Shown: piece after piece, positions 25,755 through 32,348 of the stretch
How the letters are laid out: the number at the start of each line of letters is the position of its first letter
How positions within the stretch are numbered: position 1 is the first letter of the stretch
Assembly (NCBI RefSeq): GCF_007859315.1
Contig: NZ_VOHA01000031.1
Span: forward strand, 1-64,000
Length of the DNA stretch: 64,000 bases
Direction of reading: 5' to 3'
Source: Reyranella sp. CPCC 100927
GTDB taxonomy: Bacteria > Pseudomonadota > Alphaproteobacteria > Reyranellales > Reyranellaceae
The notes under the pieces: model-generated
Database searches by the model: none
What the model was told of the DNA's origin: nothing
What the model saw: only the letters and a program-made list of their open reading frames with translations
Translations under genes and position numbers: made by a program

Positions 25755-26938
25755 TGTCCGAGTTGGTTGAACGTTTGGTGTCGCGTGGTGTTCGGGCTTC
25801 CGCCCTTGTCCTGACTGCACTCATGCTGCTCGCCACGCCGGCGTGGAGCCGGCCGCCCGCGGCCGAGAGCGCACAAACCCACGGCAGTCAGCTTGACGCC
25901 CTGGTCAAGCGGTTGAATGACCTTGGGATCAAGAACGGCAACCAGCCATTCACACTCGACAATGCTACCCGCGCCACGACGCTCAATATCGATGCGCGCG
26001 CCTGGCAGCATCTCACCGACGAGGACCTGGCGGCGTTTCTCCTGTTGCCGCGGTTGGCCAATGTCGACATCGGTCGCGGCAAGATCACCGCGGCGGGGAT
26101 CGCACAGCTGGCCCGCCTGCCGGAGCTTACCAGCCTGGGGCTCTATGGCCTGGCGATCGACGACAAACTGCTGGAGGCGCTGGCGACGTCACCGAAGCTG
26201 GCGGTGTTGAACCTGGGCAGCACGCGCGGCTGGACCGACTCCGGCATGGCGCATATCGCCAGGATCCGGAACCTGCGGTCATTGACCCTGGATCGCGCCG
26301 AGATCACCGACGCGGGCCTGGCGGCGTTGGCCTCGTCCAAGACGCTCGAAACTCTGTCGCTGCAGCAGATGCCCAATGTGACGGACGAGGGGCTCAAGCA
26401 TGTGGCGGCGCTATCCAACCTGCGCACGCTTGGCCTCAACTTCACGCGGATCAACACCGGCCTGTCGTATCTGGCGGAGTCGCGTACCCTGCAGCAGCTC
26501 AGCCTCATGAACACCGCCGTCGATGATCGCGGCGCCATGCACCTGGCTGGTCTTTCCTCGCTGCGGCGGCTCTTCATTTGGGGCACGGCGATCACTGACG
26601 ACTCGATGAAGGCGATCGGCGGATTGGAAAACCTCGAGACGCTCTATCTCAACCGCACCAAGGTCACCGACAGGGGGCTTGAGGCGCTGAGCAACCTGAA
26701 GCACCTCAAGATCCTGTGGGTGAGCGAGACGGCCGTAGGTGACGCCGGCATGGCGGCGCTGGTCGATCTGCCGCTGAGCCGCATCACCATCGACGAGACC
26801 CAGGTCGGCGACGCCGGACTGGCGGCGCTGAGCCGCATTCCGACACTGGTTGCCATCAGCGTGCGCAAGGCGCGGATCACCGAGGCCGGTGTCGATGCCG
26901 CCCGCAAGGCCTCACCGAAATTGCGTATCACGCGTTAG
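25754..26938 (+). CDS. Secreted leucine-rich repeat protein
   Basis: A 394-residue product with a signal peptide (residues 1 to about 32, SALVLTALMLLATPAWSRPP), then ten or more leucine-rich repeats of about 24 residues with the pattern L..L.L....ITDAGLAALA. Examples are LRSLTLDRAEITDAGLAALA, LETLYLNRTKVTDRGLEAL and LVAISVRKARITEAGVDAAR. This is the GALA/RNI-like type. Expected role is protein binding in the periplasm or outside; no enzymatic domain is present. Its ATG overlaps the crotonase stop by one base, an odd pairing of a cytoplasmic enzyme with an exported repeat protein. Confidence 0.85.
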   Translation: MSELVERLVSRGVRASALVLTALMLLATPAWSRPPAAESAQTHGSQLDALVKRLNDLGIKNGNQPFTLDNATRATTLNIDARAWQHLTDEDLAAFLLLPRLANVDIGRGKITAAGIAQLARLPELTSLGLYGLAIDDKLLEALATSPKLAVLNLGSTRGWTDSGMAHIARIRNLRSLTLDRAEITDAGLAALASSKTLETLSLQQMPNVTDEGLKHVAALSNLRTLGLNFTRINTGLSYLAESRTLQQLSLMNTAVDDRGAMHLAGLSSLRRLFIWGTAITDDSMKAIGGLENLETLYLNRTKVTDRGLEALSNLKHLKILWVSETAVGDAGMAALVDLPLSRITIDETQVGDAGLAALSRIPTLVAISVRKARITEAGVDAARKASPKLRITR

Positions 26939-27100
26939 CACAACGCCACGAAATTTCACGCGCGGAGCATGTTCTGCGCGTCGGGTGCGCCACGCACGGA
27001 TTCTCATCAACAGGCGGAACGCACGGCTGGCGTAATCGTTTCATGGTTCGCCAACGGCCACGCACGCGCTCGCGGAGTGTCCGGCCGAGGAGGGCACCAT

Positions 27101-27226
27101 GCCGCTCGCACCCCTCATCCTTATCTATCTCGCCCCGTTCATGTGGCTGACGATCGTCGGCGCTGCCTGCCACTTGCCGAGCCCGGCTCAGACATACAAC
27201 GATCACGGAGCGCCCGATGACTGACA
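27101..27226 (+). CDS. Small membrane or secreted peptide, hypothetical
   Basis: A 41-codon frame (MPLAPLILIYLAPFMWLTIV at the start, then GAACHLPSPAQTYNDHGAPDD) with a hydrophobic N-terminal helix and a cysteine at a lipobox-like position (VGAAC). GGAGGGCACC lies directly before ATG 27101. The frame overlaps the next gene's start by ten bases, suggesting coupling. No family recognised. Confidence 0.55.
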
Positions 27227-27576
27227 CGGCGCCCATTCAGGTCTCGCGTCCAGCGGGTCTGCGCGTAATTCTGATCGTCGTTGGCATGTCGGCGACTGGC
27301 GCCGCGGGCACGGTGCTGGCCCACGATGATCACGACTGGATGCGGGTCGACAATTTCCGCAATCCCATCACGGGAGAGCATTGCTGCGGCGAACATGACT
27401 GCGCCGTCGTGCCCGCCTCGGATATCGAGGTCGAGCCGGGCGGCTGGCGGATCCTCAGCACGGGTGAACGCATTCCGGATCGTGAGACCCTGCGCAGCAA
27501 GGACGGCCGCTTCTGGCGCTGCCATCAGCCCAACGGTTCCCGGCGCTGTTTCTTCGCGCCGCCGGGGACGAGCTAA
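27217..27576 (+). CDS. Exported cysteine-rich protein, unknown function
   Basis: A 119-residue product with an N-terminal hydrophobic export segment (LRVILIVVGMSATGAAGTVLA), then HDDHDWMRVDNFRNP and a dense cysteine/histidine patch ITGEHCCGEHDCAVVP, plus WRCHQPNGSRRCFFAPP near the end. The HCCGEHDC element recurs in small secreted proteins of rhizobial and related genomes that I know only as hypothetical; metal or haem binding is conceivable but unproven. It overlaps the small upstream peptide gene. Confidence 0.75.
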   Translation: MTDTAPIQVSRPAGLRVILIVVGMSATGAAGTVLAHDDHDWMRVDNFRNPITGEHCCGEHDCAVVPASDIEVEPGGWRILSTGERIPDRETLRSKDGRFWRCHQPNGSRRCFFAPPGTS

Positions 27577-27586
27577 TTCGGCTGGG

Positions 27587-27946
27587 TCAGTTGCGTGCCA
27601 CCGGCAGGCCAAGTGCGTTCCAGCTTTCCATGCCGCCGCGCAGGACGGCGATGCGCGGAAAGCCCGCCGCCATCAAGTTGTCGGCGGCGCGTGCCGAGCG
27701 CTTGTCGGTGCGGCACACCAGCACGATCTCCCGTTCGCGCCACCGTGTCAGGTCGGCGCTGCCATCGACGATGGCGTCGACCGGCACGTTCACGGCGCCA
27801 TCGATGTGACCCAGGGGTCCGTCGAATTCATCCGCGCCGCGCACATCGATCAACACGGGCATTGCTGCGCGCGCGGTAAGATCGGGACACTCGAGCCAGC
27901 GCAGAGGGCGCTCCAGGCCCAGTAGCTGTTTGAGCTTCGACAGCAT
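27587..27946 (-). CDS. Single-domain rhodanese-like protein
   Basis: A 119-residue rhodanese domain that carries sulfane sulfur on one cysteine. Visible are VLIDVRGADEFDGPLGHIDGA (substrate strand and loop) and the active-site loop CRTDKRSA with Cys78. The six-residue loop length is typical of sulfurtransferases rather than Cdc25-like phosphatases. A short N-terminal segment (MLSKLKQLLGLERPLRW) precedes the domain. It is convergent with the exported cysteine-rich gene and followed upstream by an EthD-type gene on the same strand. Confidence 0.9.
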   Translation of the reverse strand: MLSKLKQLLGLERPLRWLECPDLTARAAMPVLIDVRGADEFDGPLGHIDGAVNVPVDAIVDGSADLTRWREREIVLVCRTDKRSARAADNLMAAGFPRIAVLRGGMESWNALGLPVARN

Positions 27947-27964
27947 GAAAGAACTCCGTGGCGT

Positions 27965-28342
27965 TCACGCGCCAACGATCTGATGTTCATGATTGAGCCA
28001 CAACGGCGAGCGTGGCAGGTCGATGAAGGTCTGCTCGTCGGCCAGCAGGGCCTTGCCGGCGGCCCGTGCCGCGGGCGCGCTCATTGCGCGCTCGAAGGTC
28101 GCGAGGTCCGGCCACCACAACTCGGCGATGCCGTCAAACGGCTCCGGTGCCTGGCGTGACTGCCGCAGGCCGTCATTGAACGGCGTTGCGATCGCGTGTG
28201 TCTGCACATAGCGACTGATGCCCAACGCCGCGGCGTGGCTGCGCACCAGCGGGCCATGACTGTTGCGCCAGTAGTCGTGGAACTGGGCCTGGGTCAGATG
28301 CGGCAGGCGGCGCAGGCAAAAGGTGAGCTTGATCATCGGCAT
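27965..28342 (-). CDS. EthD-domain protein
   Basis: A 125-residue dimeric alpha/beta barrel of the EthD type. It has the family opening MIKLTFCLRRLPHLTQAQFHDYWRNSHGPLV and the later FDGIAELWWPDLATFERAM. EthD-domain proteins support degradation of ethers or aromatics, or act as small cyclases; the role here is unknown. ATG 28342 and ATG 28336 are equivalent starts. It lies 18 bases upstream of the rhodanese gene on the same strand and may share a transcript. Confidence 0.85.
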   Translation of the reverse strand: MPMIKLTFCLRRLPHLTQAQFHDYWRNSHGPLVRSHAAALGISRYVQTHAIATPFNDGLRQSRQAPEPFDGIAELWWPDLATFERAMSAPAARAAGKALLADEQTFIDLPRSPLWLNHEHQIVGA

Positions 28343-28461
28343 GGGCAGACGATGCCATTCGCCGGGCCGGCGTCATAGTGCGAAAGCGCGCGTGGGCCGG
28401 CATTGACTCTTGGCCACGGCGGCTCGACGGTGCGGCAGAAACAAACGTTGGGGAGGTAACG

Positions 28462-29445
28462 ATGACGGCAAGTCTGCGGCGGCGGGCTGCGTTGGGCGTG
28501 CTGGGCGGTGCCATGGCAGCGCCCATGGTGGTGCGGGCCCAGGAGCAGTGGCCGAGCCGGCCGGTGCGCTACATCAATCCCTTTCCGGCCGGCGGCGCCA
28601 CCGACACGCTGTCGCGACTCTATTGCCAGAAGATGAGCGAGGTCACCGGCCAACAGTTCGTCGTCGAGAATCGCGGTGGTTCCGGCGGTGATGTCGGCGT
28701 CGACGTTGTCGCCAAGGCGGCGCCCGACGGCTATACGATCGGCCTGGGCGGCATTGCCTCGCACGCGATCTCGCCAACCCTCAAGAAGGGCCAGCTCACC
28801 TTCGATCCGGAGAAGGACTTCACGTTCGTCACCAATCTGTGGTGGCTGCCCAACATGCTGGTGGCCAACATGGATCTGCCAGCCAAGACGGTGCCGGAGC
28901 TGATCGCGCTGCTGAAGAAGAACCCCGGCAAGTATTCTTATGCGTCCGCCGGCAACGGCACGACGCTTCATCTGTCGGGTGAGTTGTTCAAGCAGCTGAC
29001 CGGGGTCGACATGCTGCACGTTCCCTACCGCGGCGCGGCGCCGGCCATGGTCGACCTGCTGGCCGGCCAGGTGCACATGATCTTCGACAACATTCCCGGC
29101 GCTCTGGCGCAGTACCGGCCGGGCAAGGTACGCGGCTTCGCCGTGACCAGCGCCCAGCGCAGCCAGGCGGCGCCCGACATCCCGGCACTGGCCGAGTTCC
29201 TGCCGGGCTTCGACATCCGGTCGTGGACCTGCCTGGTGGGGCCGGCGAAGCTGCCGCCGGCGGTCGTCGAACGCATGTCCGCCTTCAGCAAGAAGGCGCT
29301 CGAGAGCCCGGACCTGGTAAAGGCCTACATCGAGCTGGGCGCCACGGCGTGGTGGTCGACGCAGCAGGATGTCACCGCCTACCGTGCGAGCGAGGAGGCT
29401 CGGCTGGCCGAGATCATCCGCAAGGCAGGCGCCAAGGTCGATTAG
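28462..29445 (+). CDS. Bug-family periplasmic binding protein (second copy)
   Basis: Start ATG 28462 is fixed by GGGGAGG five bases upstream, giving 327 residues with a twin-arginine-like export signal (TASLRRRAALGVLGGAMAAP). The mature part has QWPSRPVRYINPFPAGGATD, VENRGGSGGDVGVDVVAKA, APDGYTIGLGGIASHAI, MLHVPYRGAAPAMVDLLAGQ and KVRGFAVTSAQRS. Like the other two Bug proteins in the window it has no transporter membrane genes beside it. Ligand unknown; probably a carboxylate. Confidence 0.9.
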   Translation: MTASLRRRAALGVLGGAMAAPMVVRAQEQWPSRPVRYINPFPAGGATDTLSRLYCQKMSEVTGQQFVVENRGGSGGDVGVDVVAKAAPDGYTIGLGGIASHAISPTLKKGQLTFDPEKDFTFVTNLWWLPNMLVANMDLPAKTVPELIALLKKNPGKYSYASAGNGTTLHLSGELFKQLTGVDMLHVPYRGAAPAMVDLLAGQVHMIFDNIPGALAQYRPGKVRGFAVTSAQRSQAAPDIPALAEFLPGFDIRSWTCLVGPAKLPPAVVERMSAFSKKALESPDLVKAYIELGATAWWSTQQDVTAYRASEEARLAEIIRKAGAKVD

Positions 29446-29513
29446 GGTCTTCCTTCCATTGAAAACCGGGGAAGGAATTTTCTAACCCTTTGATTTGCCA
29501 TGAATATCGCCGT

Positions 29514-29541
29514 TTGACTCGGCCGTTGCGATCCTTATATT
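29514..29541 (+). promoter_or_regulatory. Sigma-70-type promoter of rpsD
   Basis: TTGACT (29514-29519), a 16-base spacer and TATATT (29536-29541) lie about 113 bases upstream of the rpsD start codon. This is one of the closest matches to the housekeeping consensus in the window and suits a highly expressed ribosomal gene. Confidence 0.7.
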
Positions 29542-29653
29542 CCCGCCCTTCTTCCGGAGAACGTGGAACTGCGCCCTTGGGCGCCGCTCCCGCCCGGGCG
29601 CCATCGCCCGATCACGGCCTATCCGGACAAATGCGAGCGAAGGAAAACCGAGC

Positions 29654-30268
29654 GTGAGCAAGCGCGAGAATTCGAAGTACAAGATCAACCGCCGCCTGGG
29701 CGTGAACCTGTGGGGCCGGCCCAAGAGCCCCATCAACAAGCGCGAAACCCGCCCCGGCCAGCATGGCGCCAAGCGCACCAAGCCGACCGACTTCGGCAAG
29801 CAGCTGATGGCCAAGCAGCGCATCAAGGGCTACTACGGCAACGTCAGCGAGCGCCAGATGCGGCGTTACTATCAGGAAGCCATCCGTCGCAAGGGCGACA
29901 CCGGCGAGAACCTGATCGGCCTGCTCGAGCGTCGCCTGGACGCCATCGTCTACCGCATGAAGTTCGCCGCCACCGTGTTCGCCGCGCGCCAGCTGGTCAG
30001 CCACCGGCACGTGAAGGTCAACGGCCGGCGCGTCAACATTCCCTCCTATCAGGTGCGCGACAACGACCTGATCGAGCTCAGCCCGTCGGCCAAGCAGCTC
30101 GCGGTGGTGCTGGAAGCCACGCAGCTCGCCGAGCGCGAAGTGCCGGGCTACATGGAAGTCGACCACAAGGACATGAAGGGCAAGTTCCTGCGCGCCCCGG
30201 CACTGGCCGACGTGCCATACCCGGTGCAGATGGAACCCTCGATGGTGGTCGAGTTCTACAGCCGCTGA
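29654..30268 (+). CDS. rpsD: Ribosomal protein S4
   Basis: Primary 16S rRNA-binding protein of the small subunit, also a fidelity determinant. The 204-residue sequence is typical: [53 protein letters not shown], an S4 RNA-binding domain ([33 protein letters not shown]), and the C-terminal [12 protein letters not shown]. It starts with GTG 29654 behind GAAGGAAAACC. It is monocistronic, with its own promoter and two terminator hairpins. Confidence 0.98.
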   Translation: MSKRENSKYKINRRLGVNLWGRPKSPINKRETRPGQHGAKRTKPTDFGKQLMAKQRIKGYYGNVSERQMRRYYQEAIRRKGDTGENLIGLLERRLDAIVYRMKFAATVFAARQLVSHRHVKVNGRRVNIPSYQVRDNDLIELSPSAKQLAVVLEATQLAEREVPGYMEVDHKDMKGKFLRAPALADVPYPVQMEPSMVVEFYSR

Positions 30269-30278
30269 TGCAAAACCA

Positions 30279-30299
30279 CCCCCGCATTCAGTGCGGGGG
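30279..30299 (+). terminator. Hairpin just downstream of rpsD
   Basis: CCCCCGCA (30279-30286) pairs with TGCGGGGG (30292-30299) around a five-base loop. It has no T-run of its own and probably works together with the hairpin at 30320-30348. Confidence 0.55.
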
Positions 30300-30319
30300 C
30301 GGTGATCGAATTCAGACGA

Positions 30320-30348
30320 AACCTCCCTGCGATGCAGGGAGGTTTTTT
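30320..30348 (+). terminator. Rho-independent terminator of rpsD
   Basis: CCTCCCTGC (30322-30330), loop GAT, GCAGGGAGG (30334-30342), then TTTTTT. Two adjacent A-T pairs extend the stem. It sits between rpsD and the convergent PCMT-type gene. Confidence 0.9.
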
Positions 30349-30350
30349 CG

Positions 30351-31277
30351 TTATTGGGTCGCGGCGGGTTTTTCGGCGGCGGGCTTGTCGGCTGCCGCGC
30401 CCTTTTCGCCGGCCGGCTTCTTGGCGTCGGCCAGCATCTTGCCAGTCATCGGCACGAAATAGACGCCCAGATCCTTGCGCGAGTGGACCTTGCCGTCCTC
30501 GTCCTTGGTGAAGACGTAGAGGAACTGCTCGCGCTTGAAGGGCTGTCCCATGGGGATGACCATGCGGCCGCCGGGTTTGAGCTGCGCCAGCAGTGGCGGC
30601 GGCACGAACTGGGCGGCACAGGTGACCATGATCAGGTCGAAGCCGTCCTTTTCTTCCGGCCAGCCGAAGAAGCCGTCGCCAATACGGGTCTCCACGTTGT
30701 CGTAGCCCAGCGGCTTGAAGATGCGCCCGACTTCCTTGCCCAGCGGCTCGACGATCTCGATCGAGTACGCCTTCTTCACGATGCGCGACAGCACTGAGAT
30801 CTGGAAGCCCGAGCCGGTACCGACCTCCAGCGCCACGCTCTGGGCCGTCGGCTTGCAGAGCTGCGTCATGTAGGCCTGGCCGCGATAGTCCGACAGCGCC
30901 GAGCCGAAGCCGATGCGCCAGGGCTTGGACTTCTCCTCGTAGGCCACCGTGGCGAACGCCGAGCGGGCTGCGAAATCGTAGTGGTAGAACTCGCGCGGCA
31001 CCTCGTTGAAGGCACGCAGCACGTTGGGATCGGCCTCGGTGAAATGCGCCTTGAGCACGCTCTCGATCGTGGCCAGTGCGCCTTTGCGACGGCCGCGCAC
31101 GACGTCGAACTGTTCGCGGGTCAGTGTCGTGGGCCGATCGCACGCCTTCATCGCCGCCAGGTAGGAATCGTAACCCCAGCCGCCGGCCTGCGGCGTTGGC
31201 GTGGCGGCTGCCAGGCCGGGCAGCACACTGCCGCCGGCGGCGGCCAGCGAGGAGAGCATGAAGGAGCGTCGATGCAT
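30351..31277 (-). CDS. Exported PCMT-type SAM methyltransferase, copy 1
   Basis: A protein-L-isoaspartate O-methyltransferase-like domain behind an export signal (MHRRSFMLSSLAAAGGSVLPG, Tat-like). The SAM-binding motif EVGTGSGFQ is at 151-159, and GRIFKPLGYDNVETRIGDGFFGWPEE and GGRMVIPMGQPFKREQFLYVF match the PCMT fold. The C-terminus is a Lys/Ala/Pro-rich tail (AGEKGAAADKPAAEKPAATQ). Classical PCMT repairs isoaspartate in the cytoplasm; export implies a periplasmic role, but SAM supply there is a problem, so the substrate and even the activity are open. It is 22 bases from a paralogue on the same strand. Confidence 0.85.
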   Translation of the reverse strand: MHRRSFMLSSLAAAGGSVLPGLAAATPTPQAGGWGYDSYLAAMKACDRPTTLTREQFDVVRGRRKGALATIESVLKAHFTEADPNVLRAFNEVPREFYHYDFAARSAFATVAYEEKSKPWRIGFGSALSDYRGQAYMTQLCKPTAQSVALEVGTGSGFQISVLSRIVKKAYSIEIVEPLGKEVGRIFKPLGYDNVETRIGDGFFGWPEEKDGFDLIMVTCAAQFVPPPLLAQLKPGGRMVIPMGQPFKREQFLYVFTKDEDGKVHSRKDLGVYFVPMTGKMLADAKKPAGEKGAAADKPAAEKPAATQ

Positions 31278-31299
31278 GGGTTCCCCTTGATTATCCGCT

Positions 31300-32181
31300 T
31301 TATGCCGACCGACCGCGCGCGATGCGGCCGGTCATCGGGATGAAGTAGACGCCGACGTCGCGGCGCGACTGGATGCGCCCGTCGGCGTCCTTGCTGAACA
31401 CGTACAGCACCTGCTCACGCTTGAAGGGCTGGCCGACCGGGATGATCAGCCGGCCGCTGCCGGGCTTGAGCTGCTTCAGCAGGTCCGGCGGCACGTGCTG
31501 CGCCACGCACGTTACCATGATGATGTCGAAGCCGTCCTTCTCCTGCGGCCAGCCGAAATAGCCGTCGCCGACCCGGCTCTCGATGTTGTCGAAACCCAGC
31601 GGCTTGAAGATCCGGCCCACCGGCGTGCCCAGCGGCTCGATGATCTCGATCGAGCAGGCCTTGCGCACGATCCGCGACAGGATCGAGATCTGGTAGCCCG
31701 AGCCCGTGCCGATCTCCAGCGCCGTCTCGCCTGCCTTGGGCCGCGCCAGCTGAGTCATGTAGGCCTGCCCCAGGAAGTCCGACAGGGCCGAGCCGAAACC
31801 GATCGCCCACGGCCTGGGATACCAGTCATAGGCCTCGCGGGCGAACGAGCCGTGGCTGCTGTAATTGAAGTGATAGTACTCGCGCGGCACCTGGCTGAAG
31901 GCGCGCATCACATCGAGATCGGCGTTGCCGAATTTGCCCGCCAAGTACGTCTCGAGTTGCTGCAGGGCATGCGCACGCTTTTGCCGGACCGCTTCGAATG
32001 TCCGCTCGGTCAGGTCGGTACGCCGACCACTGGCCTGCATGGCGCGACCGTACTTATCGAACGTCCAGTCCTTGTCCTGATGGGCCGTGGCCGTGGCGGG
32101 CAGCAGCGACAGGCAGGCAACCCCCGTCATGACCGACCGCCGTGACAGGGCCAAGGGGACGCGACGAGCCCGATCCATCAT
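31300..32181 (-). CDS. Exported PCMT-type SAM methyltransferase, copy 2
   Basis: Paralogue of the preceding gene with the same layout: a Tat-like signal (ALSRRSVMTGVACLSLLPATATA), then HQDKDWTFDKYGRAM, LDVMRAFSQVPREYYHFNYS, SAM motif EIGTGSGYQ, VGRIFKPLGFDNIESRVGDG and LIIPVGQPFKREQVLYVFSK. It lacks the Lys/Ala-rich C-terminal tail of copy 1. The two genes are adjacent in the same direction and probably one operon; this copy is transcribed first. The duplication is old, with roughly 60 per cent identity in the core by eye. Confidence 0.85.
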   Translation of the reverse strand: MMDRARRVPLALSRRSVMTGVACLSLLPATATAHQDKDWTFDKYGRAMQASGRRTDLTERTFEAVRQKRAHALQQLETYLAGKFGNADLDVMRAFSQVPREYYHFNYSSHGSFAREAYDWYPRPWAIGFGSALSDFLGQAYMTQLARPKAGETALEIGTGSGYQISILSRIVRKACSIEIIEPLGTPVGRIFKPLGFDNIESRVGDGYFGWPQEKDGFDIIMVTCVAQHVPPDLLKQLKPGSGRLIIPVGQPFKREQVLYVFSKDADGRIQSRRDVGVYFIPMTGRIARGRSA

Positions 32182-32348
32182 GCACTGCGCCGTATTGCCG
32201 GCATTGTTGGAACCACCATGACAGGGCGCATCATAGCAGGAAGTGTCAAAAGCTTGAAGTCGATGGAAATGCGCAGGCCCCTGCCATCCGCAGCTGTCAT
32301 CTCCGGCGTGATGGGAGGCCTAGGTACCGCCACCGGCAGTGCGGCCGG

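Noticed and set aside
32182-32348. Possible small gene upstream of the second PCMT-type gene
   Set aside because: The only open frames run into the antisense strand of the neighbouring membrane protein and lack a convincing start.
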